From positions 4,779,001-4,843,000 of the forward strand of contig NC_133024.1 of assembly GCF_048771995.1 (NCBI RefSeq): 64,000 nt of DNA, given 5' to 3'. Both the position numbers and the translations under genes were made by a program. Shown piece after piece: positions 40,101-45,394 of this stretch; positions within the stretch are counted from its first letter, which is position 1; every line of letters starts with the position of its first letter. The stretch is from Taeniopygia guttata (taxonomy: Eukaryota; Chordata; Aves; Passeriformes; Estrildidae). Under the pieces are notes generated by a model. The model was not told the origin of the DNA. It saw only the letters and a list, made by a program, of their open reading frames with translations, and ran no database searches.

Positions 40101-40809
40101 TTGGGCAGGGGCCTCAAATACTGAGCTACATTTGAAACAATGAAAAAGACTAGTGTGGTTATGGCAGTTGAGTGAGGACATCATCTTCCCACTTGCCTGA
40201 CAACCTGTGTAACTGCAAATCACTAACAGCATTTTTTTAAATCCTGTTTTATTTTATTTCTTCACAATAATATCTTCAATACTTGATTCATCCCTGCAAT
40301 GACAGTTAAACCAGGATTTCACTATGTTTTTTTTGGTGTACAAAAAGGTGTCTAATACAGAATTGAGGGGAGGGGGGGGGACCAAAATCACAACAAAACA
40401 GAAAAAAAAAAAGAAAACAACTCCAAAGGTTCTCTTTTTACAGAAAAAAATTTGCTGTATGTTAATAGTGACAGAAAAACACAGCCCTGCAACACGGCAA
40501 CTAGGACATCCAAGAGAGATTCTACCAAATCAAAACAATTCTTCTCTACTCATATTGCTAGGGCTGAGAGTGTCAGCCAAACATAACTTTAAGCCAGTGC
40601 TGTCAAACCAATGACACATGAAAAACGCAGGAAATTACTTGCAGTTGCCTGCAGACATTTTAAAATATTTCATGCAAGCAGCATGAAAGCAAATCTTAAA
40701 AGGGCAAAATACAGATCCACAAATTGTATCTTACTGTACCCAGTTTGCGAAGGATCCTCTTGCACTCATCCCTGCTGAGGTCCAGAAGAGTAGGCCACAC
40801 CACAGGCAT
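2293..40809 (-). CDS. EMSY: EMSY, BRCA2-interacting transcriptional repressor (19 coding exons, whole gene)
   Basis: Nuclear chromatin repressor. In human it binds the BRCA2 exon-3 region, HP1-beta and ZMYND11 and associates with SIN3/KDM5-type complexes. Nineteen coding exons join in one open frame from ATG 40809-40807 (A at -3) to TAA 2295-2293, about 1,315 residues against roughly 1,322 in human. Domain order: N-terminal ENT domain (about residues 10-82); a Leu/Val/Pro segment (about 97-110) corresponding to the HP1-beta contact region; a basic nuclear-localisation-like cluster (about 201-207); long Ser/Thr/Val/Gln-rich low-complexity sequence; a poly-Gln tract (about 404-430); a Gln-rich block (exon 18); and an acidic Ser-rich C-terminus. 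The start is the human-like MPVVWPTLLDL. All junctions are GT-AG with consistent phase. It is divergent from THAP12. Intron sequence is AT-rich and carries several CR1 fragments. Identity is very secure; alternative splice forms are possible at exons 11 and 17. Confidence 0.96.
2815..2975 (-). mobile_element. Degenerate CR1 fragment in EMSY intron 19
   Basis: GACTCACAAGGATCATCAGG, TCCAACTCCTGGCCCTGCAC and CTCAGAGCTGCAGCTCAGAG on plus resemble the reverse complement of an older CR1 subfamily end. Boundaries are approximate. The rest of intron 19 (2488-4077) is AT-rich and I see nothing else in it. Confidence 0.65.
4078..4590 (-). CDS. EMSY: EMSY exon 19 (divergent C-terminal region)
   Basis: Exon of 513 nt (171 codons, residues about 1081-1251), beginning VQHLTVMQGSTVTEITFEGR and ending KKAEESSSEIVVQ. 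The acceptor is ATTTTCAG and the donor GTAAGA. It aligns to human by STVTEITFEGRQPP and QKKAEES, but the middle is clearly less conserved than other EMSY exons while staying open. Confidence 0.93.
4591..5425 (-). other. EMSY: EMSY intron 18
   Basis: An 835-bp intron between exons 18 and 19. The gene-strand acceptor ATTTTCAG follows a modest pyrimidine tract. Nothing else is recognised; the plus-strand open frame at 5111-5392 has no recognisable content. Confidence 0.7.
5426..5989 (-). CDS. EMSY: EMSY exon 18 (Gln-rich)
   Basis: Largest EMSY exon, 564 nt (188 codons, residues about 893-1080). It starts ALSSHTAFTKHSEQLGTEEG and continues EMDTLDPQTGLFYRSALTQ, then a long Gln-rich segment (KTLQCFQTKQKQTIHLQADQ, KLPQMPQLSIRHQKLTPLQQ) ending EKQPASQ. 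The acceptor is TTCCTAAG and the donor GTAACG. Very similar to human; probably a disordered interaction region. Confidence 0.94.
7019..7236 (-). mobile_element. CR1 LINE 3'-end fragment in EMSY intron 17
   Basis: Plus reads CACAGAATGGTTTGGCTTGG, CCACTAGACCAGGTTGCTCC and CCAACCTGGCCCTGAACACT, the reverse complement of a CR1 3' end, so it has the same orientation as EMSY. The remainder of intron 17 (5990-7393) holds nothing recognisable. Confidence 0.9.
7394..7545 (-). CDS. EMSY: EMSY exon 17 (5' boundary uncertain)
   Basis: Exon of 152 nt in the shortest model (residues about 842-892): VSHRSQPHQSSQPQRTLLQH, VAQSQTATQTSVVVKSIPAS and ITHIMQQ. The chosen acceptor is ACTTTCAG at 7546-7553, after a good pyrimidine run. 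Two other AGs would start the exon at 7584 or 7599, keep the frame and add 13 or 18 residues; the added GEVPLTSLL partly resembles the human EVAFPLL just before VSHRSQ. The donor GTTGGA is weak. Confidence 0.85.
7546..10143 (-). other. EMSY: EMSY intron 16
   Basis: A 2.6-kb AT-rich intron. Possible longer forms of exon 17 would use its last 39-54 bases. I found no candidate for the separate exon that would encode the human segment RTDEGTEVAFPLL. No repeats are recognised. Confidence 0.65.
10144..10299 (-). CDS. EMSY: EMSY exon 16
   Basis: Exon of 156 nt (residues about 790-842): VKEKLESKPRQPTIDLSQMA, VPIQMTQEKRHSPESPSIAV and ESELVTEYITT. The acceptor is TAAAGCAG and the donor GTAAGT. It is separated from exon 15 by a short 262-bp intron. 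Confidence 0.93.
10562..10726 (-). CDS. EMSY: EMSY exon 15
   Basis: Exon of 165 nt (residues about 735-790): DSQPVVHVIASRSQDWSEHE, then PTIIYQDVSSESQSATSTIK and ALLELQQTT. The acceptor is GCAAACAG and the donor GTCTGA. A CR1 fragment begins only about 25 bases upstream of the acceptor, so the branch point may lie in repeat sequence. Confidence 0.92.
10752..10972 (-). mobile_element. CR1 LINE 3'-end fragment abutting EMSY exon 15 acceptor
   Basis: Plus reads CAGAGAATCATGAAATGGTT, TGGGTTGGAAGAAACCTGAA and GACCTGTCTGACCTGGCCTT. The element is sense to EMSY, and its 3' tail ends about 25 bases before exon 15 begins (10726). The rest of intron 14 has an A tract at about 11849-11868 and no gene. 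Confidence 0.88.
12002..12200 (-). CDS. EMSY: EMSY exon 14
   Basis: Exon of 199 nt (residues about 669-735): VLIKPKPVTFQATVVSEQTR, QLVTETLQQASRVAETGNSS, then a Ser-rich STESSQSSQ end. The acceptor is CTAATTAG and the donor GTCTGT. The first four codons are too short to show as an independent reading frame but are required by phase and match human. Confidence 0.92.
12201..14761 (-). other. EMSY: EMSY introns 12 and 13
   Basis: Introns 13278-14761 and 12201-13103 flank exon 13. Both are AT-rich with short A tracts, and I recognise no repeat, RNA gene or other exon. Confidence 0.7.
13104..13277 (-). CDS. EMSY: EMSY exon 13
   Basis: Exon of 174 nt (58 codons, residues about 611-668), beginning GEKTIQAVPAGAKPAI and including TATRPITKMIVTQPKGIGST and KIIPTKIVYGQQGKTQ. 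The acceptor is CTCTACAG and the donor GTACAG. Nearly identical to human as remembered. Confidence 0.93.
14762..14898 (-). CDS. EMSY: EMSY exon 12
   Basis: Exon of 137 nt (residues about 565-610), encoding TTTKITTIPMTSKPNVIVVQ, KTTGKGTTIQGLPGKNVVTT and LLNAG. The acceptor is AAATTTAG and the donor GTAAGT. The boundary falls exactly between codons before exon 13. Confidence 0.93.
16122..16149. repeat. Hairpin A (12-bp stem, 4-nt loop)
   Basis: ATTCTCCTGAGC, loop AGCA, GCTCAGGAGAAT: a perfect 12-bp inverted repeat. A matching hairpin occurs at 16435-16460 with the complementary loop. Confidence 0.9.
16435..16460. repeat. Hairpin B (11-bp stem, 4-nt loop)
   Basis: TTCTCCTGAGC, loop TGCT, GCTCAGGAGAA: the reverse complement of hairpin A, 285 bp away. 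The pair could bound a small element or derive from one inverted duplication. Confidence 0.9.
17184..17384 (-). CDS. EMSY: EMSY exon 11 (two in-frame donors)
   Basis: Encodes GTQATYTRPTVSPSLGARMA, TYVKTTSGSIITVVPKSLA and GGKIISSNIVSG. The acceptor is TAAAACAG at 17385-17392. The human-like end is 17211 (donor GTAGGC, 174 nt). A second, stronger-looking donor, GTAAGA, ends the exon at 17184 and would add nine residues (GRHMSTVVT) in frame. Residues are about 507-565 in the short form. I count the short form in the 1,315-residue total. Confidence 0.88.
18241..18503 (+). mobile_element. CR1 LINE 3'-end fragment in EMSY intron 10
   Basis: Plus orientation, antisense to EMSY: CAGACATTGGAACAAGCTGC, GTGGTGGAATCAACACCCCT and CTTAGAGGGCTTTTCCAACC, with a tail TGATTTCATGGTTCTAAT. 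Nothing else is recognised in intron 10 (17385-19071). Confidence 0.88.
19072..19221 (-). CDS. EMSY: EMSY exon 10
   Basis: Exon of 150 nt (residues about 457-507), encoding VKIITQQVQPSKILPKPVTA and then SNSPIMVVSSNGTIMTTKL. The acceptor is TTTCCTAG and the donor GTAAGT-like (GTAAGTT). The frame is continuous with exons 9 and 11. Confidence 0.92.
19222..21362 (-). other. EMSY: EMSY intron 9
   Basis: A 2.1-kb intron. It contains a pure T run at about 19398-19419 and a perfect or near-perfect 26-bp tandem duplication at 20537-20588 (unit begins GTAGTTTTATCAAAGGACAG). No gene is recognised. Confidence 0.75.
21363..21632 (-). CDS. EMSY: EMSY exon 9 (poly-Gln tract)
   Basis: Exon of 270 nt (residues about 367-457). 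It contains PTQILAQFPKQHQQSPKQQL, then a CAG/CAA-coded Gln tract (about 404-430) interrupted by Ala, Pro and a LVPCSV segment, then GIKPTIQIKQESG. The acceptor is TTTCACAG and the donor GTAGTT. The Gln tract is arranged differently from human, as expected for a length-variable repeat. Confidence 0.92.
22005..22102 (+). mobile_element. Short CR1 3'-end fragment in EMSY intron 8
   Basis: About 100 bp of CR1 terminus on plus: AGGGGCTGGAACCAGATCTT, TAAGGTCCCTTTCAACCCAA and CTGTGATTCAATGATTCTAA. Nothing else is recognised in intron 8 (21633-23667) beyond AT-rich sequence. Confidence 0.87.
23668..23932 (-). CDS. EMSY: EMSY exon 8
   Basis: Exon of 265 nt (residues about 279-367), beginning VIIVTTSPSSTFVPNILSKS and ending VVSSTPSVVMSTVAQ. 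The acceptor follows a long T tract. The donor is GTATGG. A short Ser run with two cysteines (SSSSCSTPSC) replaces a serine-rich stretch in human. Confidence 0.92.
23933..28401 (-). other. EMSY: EMSY intron 7
   Basis: A 4.5-kb AT-rich intron. Besides the duplicated exon 7 fragment it contains a short (CA)n tract at about 26172-26196 and, near 27880-28150, a GC-richer stretch I cannot assign. No gene is recognised. Confidence 0.75.
25933..25995 (-). pseudogene. EMSY: Duplicated 3' end of EMSY exon 7 inside intron 7
   Basis: A 63-bp copy of 28400-28462 with three mismatches (about 95 percent identity). On the minus strand it would encode VTFTKPSTQTTNSTTQK and is followed by GTACTG, a possible donor at the same position as the real one. 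There is no obvious strong acceptor just upstream, so it is probably a non-functional partial exon copy, although use as an alternative exon cannot be excluded. Confidence 0.85.
28402..28661 (-). CDS. EMSY: EMSY exon 7 (basic NLS-like cluster)
   Basis: Exon of 260 nt (residues about 192-278). It encodes an acidic patch CSDDDEKP followed by RKRRRTNSSSSSP, a likely nuclear localisation signal, then MSNIMQSIANSLPPHMSPVK and TFTKPSTQTTNTTTQK. The acceptor is TTTTCCAG and the donor GTATGT. Its last 62 bases and the first donor base are duplicated at 25933-25995. Confidence 0.93.
28662..32817 (-). other. EMSY: EMSY intron 6
   Basis: A 4.2-kb intron holding the 775-bp CR1 fragment and a small duplication (AAATAGCATTTATCTACT at 32033-32050 and 32054-32071). 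The rest is AT-rich with nothing recognised. Confidence 0.75.
29588..30362 (+). mobile_element. Longest CR1 fragment in the window, EMSY intron 6
   Basis: About 775 bp on plus, including the end of the former reverse-transcriptase region (CAACAAGGCCAAGTGCCAGG, TCCTGCCCTTGGATCACAAC) and the 3' UTR (GGACTAGATAATCTTGAAGG, TCTCTTCCAACCTTAACAAA). The overlapping open frames are interrupted remnants or antisense shadows. It is antisense to EMSY. Confidence 0.9.
32818..32970 (-). CDS. EMSY: EMSY exon 6
   Basis: Exon of 153 nt (residues about 141-192), encoding CYSYTSTTSTPTSTPVPSG, SPRPASPASNVVVLPSGS and TVYVK. The acceptor is CTCTTCAG and the donor a strong GTAAGT. The frame predicts three consecutive valines at the start where I recall two in human; this could be an extra residue or an error of memory. 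Confidence 0.9.
33978..34100 (-). mobile_element. CR1 LINE 3'-end fragment in EMSY intron 5
   Basis: Plus reads TTCACAGAATGGTTTGGGTT, GGAAGGAACTTTAAAGCTCA and CTAGACTGGGTTGCTCCAAG, the reverse complement of a CR1 3' end. It is sense to EMSY and ends about 105 bp before the exon 5 donor, inside intron 5 (32971-34204). Confidence 0.9.
34205..34380 (-). CDS. EMSY: EMSY exon 5 (HP1-beta contact segment)
   Basis: Exon of 176 nt (residues about 82-141). It begins NMSGPNSSSEW and includes RRLVPLMPRLVPQ at about 97-109. In human EMSY the segment just after the ENT domain is the known contact for the HP1-beta chromoshadow domain. The acceptor is CTGTTTAG and the donor GTGAGA. Essentially unchanged from human as remembered. 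Confidence 0.93.
34381..36508 (-). other. EMSY: EMSY intron 4
   Basis: A 2.1-kb AT-rich intron with an A tract at about 35770-35787. I see no exon, RNA gene or recognisable repeat in it. The neighbouring intron 3 (36584-37223) is likewise empty. Confidence 0.7.
36509..36583 (-). CDS. EMSY: EMSY exon 4 (end of ENT domain)
   Basis: Exon of 75 nt (residues about 57-82) encoding ISTERHRAEVRRAVNDERL and TTIAH, the last ENT helix. The acceptor is TTTAATAG and the donor a strong GTAAGT. Confidence 0.92.
37224..37323 (-). CDS. EMSY: EMSY exon 3 (ENT domain)
   Basis: Exon of 100 nt. The acceptor is TTCTTCAG and the donor GTAACC. It encodes about residues 24-57, including EAYAGVISALRAQGDLTKEK, the helical core of the ENT domain, identical to human as far as I recall. 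The phase joins exactly to exons 2 and 4. Confidence 0.93.
37324..40739 (-). other. EMSY: EMSY intron 2
   Basis: A 3.4-kb AT-rich intron between the two halves of the ENT domain. It has a GC-richer patch at about 38940-39230 with no identifiable gene, and a G tract near 40366-40380. No known repeat is recognised. Confidence 0.7.
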
Positions 40810-40848
40810 CCTTCCCTTGTGTCTGTGCTGCCACAGAGCTCAGCCTCG
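40740..40848 (-). CDS. EMSY: EMSY exon 2: 5' UTR end and start codon
   Basis: Coding part is 40809-40740 (70 nt), encoding residues 1-23 plus one base: MPVVWPTLLDLSRDECKRIL and then RKL, the start of the ENT domain. The donor after CTGG is GTACAG. A probable acceptor (TTTTCCAG) lies at 40849-40856, giving a 39-nt 5' UTR piece. The start context has A at -3, and the first residues match mammalian EMSY exactly as I remember them. Confidence 0.93.
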
Positions 40849-41821
40849 CTGGAAAACGAATATAAACGCTCAAGCCCATAATTTAGTGATTTCCCAAGCT
40901 GATTAATGCAAACTCCTCAGCCTGCTCACAACTCCACCGACATATTCGCTCCCATTCCCGCCCCAATCTTTTCAGTGGCATGAAGGAATTCGGTAGTTTC
41001 ACAAGTGCATGGACTTCCTATACTCTCTAGATCAAATGCATCACCCAATCCTTTTTACAGAGTGTCTATCCCCTTCTGAAGCCTATTTTTTTCAGGCTGA
41101 AACGCTCTCCGAAATGATGTTTAAGTCTCCTCCCTCTCTCTATGCAGAGTACTCATTAAAAGAATTCTTCCGGCGAACCGCACGCTCCCCTTCCCCCCGG
41201 AGAATGCGTTTTGCGCCAGCCTATATTCTATGACAGGACAGCAAAAACATCGGGTGTGAAAATTTGCTCTCCACATACCAACACCAGCCCCCCCCCCCAA
41301 AAAAAAAGCCAAATACGAGAACACCTCTATCTCAACGCGGAGAGATTCCGTGGGTGGCGGGGAGAGAGGGCGCATGTCCCCGATGCGGCGAGGATAATAA
41401 AGGAAAAAAGAGCAGCCGGAGGCGAGTTGGGCAAGCGGGGCTTGTGGCGGGCAGCGGGGGTGGGGAAAGGTGGGAAAGGTGGAAGGAACAAAAGCCCTGA
41501 CGCCGCCGCAGCTTCCAGCCCCTCGGGGCTGCATGGGGGGAGGGTCTCCCACAAGGGCGCCCAGAGGCAGCCGCCACCCGGGCACTCCCCGCCCGCCCTT
41601 CCCGGGGACTTCCCGGAGCCAGAGGCGTTCCCTGCCGGGACTGGGGAAAGAGAGAGAGAGGGAGAGGGAACGGGCGGCGGCTGCTTCCCCGCATCGGCCG
41701 CGCCGGCGAGCAGCGCGATGCGGGGCCCGGGGCGCTGCGCTGGGCCCGTAAGGGGGCGGCGGGTCCCCGCCGTCCCGGAAACGGAGCTGCCCCTCTCACT
41801 GAGGCGGGGAGCAGGACCCAC

Positions 41822-41950
41822 CTGCCCGGCCGTGCCCAGTACATCGAAGGCTCCGCGGCAGCCGCCCCCCGCCGTCCGCCAGCGCCGGCCTCGGGTTTGT
41901 TTGGTGGCGGCGGCGGCGGCGGTGGCGTTTACTCGGGCCAAGATGGCGGA
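41822..41950 (-). other. EMSY: Probable EMSY noncoding exon 1
   Basis: A good donor, CAG|GTGGGT, reading 41824 down to 41816, lies in the CpG island upstream of the start-codon exon. The 5' end is a guess, placed just beneath the YY1-type motif at 41938-41949. It would splice to the acceptor at 40849. No open reading frame is needed here. Confidence 0.5.
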
Positions 41951-42115
41951 CGAGAGCGCTGCGCACGCGCGGGCGCCGCGGGGCACGCTAGGAATTGTAG
42001 TTCGTGCCGCCCTTCAGCCGTGAGGAGCTGGAAGAAACTGCTGCCAAGATGAGCGCTCGAGTGGGCAGTGCGCATGCGCGGCGTCAAGGAGCATGCTGGG
42101 AATGATAGTTCTGTC
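41938..42115. promoter_or_regulatory. Tandem YY1 / NRF1 / ZNF143-like promoter module (two units)
   Basis: Unit 1 has CCAAGATGGCGG (41938-41949, YY1 type), TGCGCACGCGCG (41960-41971, NRF1 type with one mismatch) and GGAATTGTAGT (41991-42001, reverse of ACTACAATTCC, ZNF143 type). Unit 2 repeats the order: CCAAGATG (42044-42051), TGCGCATGCGCG (42069-42080, exact NRF1 consensus) and GCATGCTGGGAATGATAGTT (42091-42110). Corresponding motifs are 106-109 bp apart. Motif identities are by consensus; binding is inferred. Confidence 0.65.
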
Positions 42116-42227
42116 GGTGTTTCTTGACGCGTGGGAAGCTGCGCCCACCGTGGCTCGGCGGATACGGGCAGCCGGAGGGGACAAAACACGTTGCGCGTTG
42201 TCTGCCTGGGTTGCCAAGGTTCGAAAG

Positions 42228-42289
42228 CAGAACTGTAGGAATTAACAGCTGGCCGCGTACCCCAGAATTGTAGGAATTAACAGCTGGCC
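42228..42289. repeat. Direct repeat of 27 bp (two copies)
   Basis: Copies at 42228-42254 and 42263-42289 share TAGGAATTAACAGCTGGCC and differ at one base in the preceding part (AACTG versus AATTG). The period is 35 bp. Each contains the E-box CAGCTG. It sits at the edge of the EMSY CpG island. Confidence 0.85.
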
Positions 42290-42554
42290 ACCGCTCCTAA
42301 AACAAAATGTGACAGGGGAGAACATCACTCCCGTAGTGCAAACGCCATTTGGCTGTCAGCAGTTTTCTAACTTAAAGCGGACGCGGCGGCTGTAGCGAAC
42401 CGCCTGTAGGGAACAATAAGGAAATAAATCCCGCACCTACAGCCGCTCCGAGGTGCCTCTGTTCCCCCGGGTACAGCAGTCCCAGCACCGCCAGGGTCAG
42501 AGACTGGCTGCTGGTTTGGATGTTACAGCCATTATAATTTGTTTTCCTGAAGAT
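42290..42554. other. Spacer between CpG island and LTR-like element
   Basis: Moderate-GC sequence with no gene or repeat that I recognise. Confidence 0.5.
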
Positions 42555-43262
42555 TTCTCTGAAAAATGTATGTTTTATGATTGGCTTTTCACAAATGTTA
42601 CAATGAATATTGTGGAAAAACGCCAATCACTTGGTTTTTAAAATTTTAAAAGTTTAATAATCATAAAATGGTTATAAAATTAATAATACAATTAGAGTAA
42701 TAAAGTTTAGAGTTAGGACAATTACAAGACAATAAAAAGCAAAGAATTATGGAAGTCTGGATGCTCTTGGACACTAAGTCATGAAAAGCATCCCTTGTGA
42801 ACAAAGGAATAACTTTAAAAGCAATAGCCTGTTGCATATTCATATATCCTTCATGGTTATACACACATTCTATTTAAAACAAGAACTCTGTCTCTTGTAT
42901 GTCAACTGTTTCTTTTAATCCCCAAGGCGTTTTCGAGTCTGAGCAAGGCCTGAAGAAATTAGCTTCTTCTGATAAGAAAACCATAAATTCCTCTCCTCTG
43001 GAAGATTTAGATGTTCCTTGAAGCGAGTATCTCATCCCTAAAATAAAAAACTCCCCCCACATACATAGTCTCTATTTTAACATTATGTTGGAACCTAAAA
43101 CTGTATTTAACACACTACTTAAGAGAATTAATACAGCATAACTTTCTAACATTACACATATAATATTTGTGAAAAATGCATATTTTATTATTGGCTTTTT
43201 GCAAATATTACAATGAATATTATGTGTATATGTGTAATGTTAGAAACTGTTAGAAAGTTAGT
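42555..43262. mobile_element. LTR-like endogenous retrovirus fragment (tentative)
   Basis: AT-rich block resembling LTR-type repeats I associate with songbird genomes. It contains two copies of a 54-bp segment (42561-42614 and 43171-43224, about 87 percent identical, sharing ATTGGCTTTT and ACAATGAATATT) and an imperfect inverted repeat between 43139-43167 and 43216-43260. No coding remnant is visible. Boundaries and family are inferred. Confidence 0.45.
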
Positions 43263-43469
43263 CAGTGCTCCACCTGCTTTTAAACAGGATATATTTGGTG
43301 AGGGAGCTCTTACCTACTTCCTACCATCCAGTTTTCTGTATCCTGTTTTTTTTCCTAAGCTTTATTTTATTTTTACTTAATAATGGCTTCTGACCAGTAC
43401 AACCTCTATCTAATTATTTCATTACTTAAAAAGCTTGTGGCTTTTACCATTACTTCTTTGACTACCTGA

Positions 43470-43735
43470 AAGGAGTTTTAGCCAGGTGGGGATTAACCTC
43501 TTCTCCCAAGCAACCAGCAACAGGATGAGAAGACAGGGTCTTAAGCTGTGCCAGGGAAGGTTTAGATTGTACATCAGGAGGAATTTTTTTCACAGAAAGG
43601 GTGATTAGATATTGGAAGGGTCTGCAAAGGGAGGTGGTAGAGTCATCATCCCTGGAGATGTTTATGATCCGTCATAGGCTGGACTCAGTGATTGCAGAAG
43701 TCTTTTCCAACCTAATTGATTCAGTGATTCTGTGT
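43470..43735 (+). mobile_element. CR1 LINE 3'-end fragment
   Basis: Plus-oriented CR1 3' end: phrases such as GGTGATTAGATATTGGAAGG, GGTGGTAGAGTCATCATCCC and TCTTTTCCAACCTAATTGAT, ending in the typical GATTCAGTGATTCTGTG tail. It is 5'-truncated, lies in the EMSY-THAP12 spacer and is noncoding. Confidence 0.85.
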
Positions 43736-44023
43736 GGGATTATCCATCAGGCTGCAGAGTAACAGCATCCTCCTAGAGCCAAACAAAAGAAAATAAGAGA
43801 ACACCATTATGAACTCGATGTCCATCCCATGCCTGTTTTTATATATAGTGTAGCATATATAAACATGGAGCTCCAGGCGAAGGCACTTGAGCCCTGCCCT
43901 GCTCCACTCCTTTCACCCCTCTGTGAGTTTCCTCAGAGAGGGAAACTAAGGGAAATTTAGCCACAAATGATCAGAAAAAAAAAAAAGCTGGGTTTTGGGG
44001 TGGCCATGGTGTAACACATGCAC

Positions 44024-45349
44024 GCTGTACCATGTGCACACACACTTGGCATCACACACGAGCCCGTGGCATCACATGCATGGTGCAACACACGTGTGCT
44101 GTAACACACACATGTTGTGTACGTTGCATGCATGGTGTAACAAATACATACATGCCATAAAACACACACAGGCTGTAAGAGGAACGGCGTAACACGGTGA
44201 AACACACACGGTGTAACACAGCCACGCACGTAATGGGCACACATGCTTAGCACACACACGCACACGGGGCAACACACACGTAATGGACACATGTGCAACA
44301 CACAGGGGGTAATGGACACACACACGTGCTTGACACACACACGGGGTAGCACACATGTAATGGACACACACACACACACAGGATAACAGGCATGTAATGG
44401 ACACACACACAGAGGGTAACACACATGTAATGGACACACGTGCTTAACACACACAGGGCAGCACACATGTAATGGACACACACACACACAGGATAACAGG
44501 CATGTAATGGACACACACAGAGGGTAACACACATGTAATGGACACGTGCTTAGCACACACAGACACAAACACACACACGGGGTAACACGCACATAATGGA
44601 CACATGTGCTTAGTGCAGACACACACTCACACACAGCGTAACACACACGTAATGGACACAGGTGATTAACACACATACATACACACACACGTAATTGACA
44701 CAAGTGCTTAACACACATACATACATACATACACGCACACGGGGTAACACGCACGTAACAGACAGACAGACACACACACACACACACACACGGGGTAACA
44801 CACACGTAATGGACACACACACACAGGATAACAGGCATGTAATGGACACACACACACAGGGTAACACGCATGTAATGGACACACATGCTTAGCACATACC
44901 CACACAAACACACACACGGGGTAACACACACATAATGGACACATGTTCTTAGTGCGCACACACACACACAGTGTAACACACACGTAATGGACACAGGCGC
45001 TTAACACACATACATACACACACAACGTAATTGACACATGTGCTTAACACACATACATACATACATACATACACGCACACGGGGTAACACGCACGTAATA
45101 GACAGACAGACACACACACACACACACGGGGTAACACACACGTAATGGACACACACACACACACACACACAGGATAACAGGCATGTAATGGACACACACA
45201 CAGGGTAACACGCATGTAATGGACACACGTGCTTAGCACATACCCACACAAACACATGGGGTAACACGCATGTAATGGACACACACACACAGACACAGAC
45301 ACACGCACGGGGTAACACGCACGTAATGGACACACAAACACACACACAA

Positions 45350-45383
<34 letters not shown>

Positions 45384-45385
45384 AA
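44024..45385. repeat. Large CA-rich minisatellite with higher-order structure
   Basis: About 1.36 kb of (AC)n blocks punctuated by a recurring cassette, GTAACACACACGTAATGGAC, alternating with GGATAACAGGCATGTAATGG and GTGCTTAACACACA variants. A longer period of about 335 bp is visible: the block around 44636 recurs around 44971, including the CATACATACATAC and GACAGACAGACA parts. The long minus-strand open frames here, read as repeats of CVLPCVCV-like peptides, are products of the repeat. It ends about 310 bp before the THAP12 start codon. Confidence 0.9.
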
Positions 45386-45394
45386 CCCACACGC

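Larger units (their letters stand above)
41330..42240. promoter_or_regulatory. CpG island at the EMSY 5' end
   Basis: Dense CpG and very high GC, in sharp contrast with the AT-rich introns. It includes CGG runs near 41906-41925 and a GA-rich stretch near 41645-41670. It covers the probable first exon and intron 1 of EMSY, which fits a broad TATA-less promoter. Long open frames on both strands here reflect base composition and match nothing I recognise. Confidence 0.8.

Noticed and set aside
41211..42023. 270-residue plus-strand and 219-residue minus-strand open frames in the CpG island
   Set aside because: Pro/Arg/Ala/Gly-rich translation typical of GC-rich DNA, overlapping on both strands, with no recognisable domain.
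43957..44994. 345-residue minus-strand open frame of Cys/Val-rich repeats
   Set aside because: It is a translation of the CA minisatellite. Several frames stay open because the repeat lacks stop codons in them, and there is no promoter, splice or homology support.
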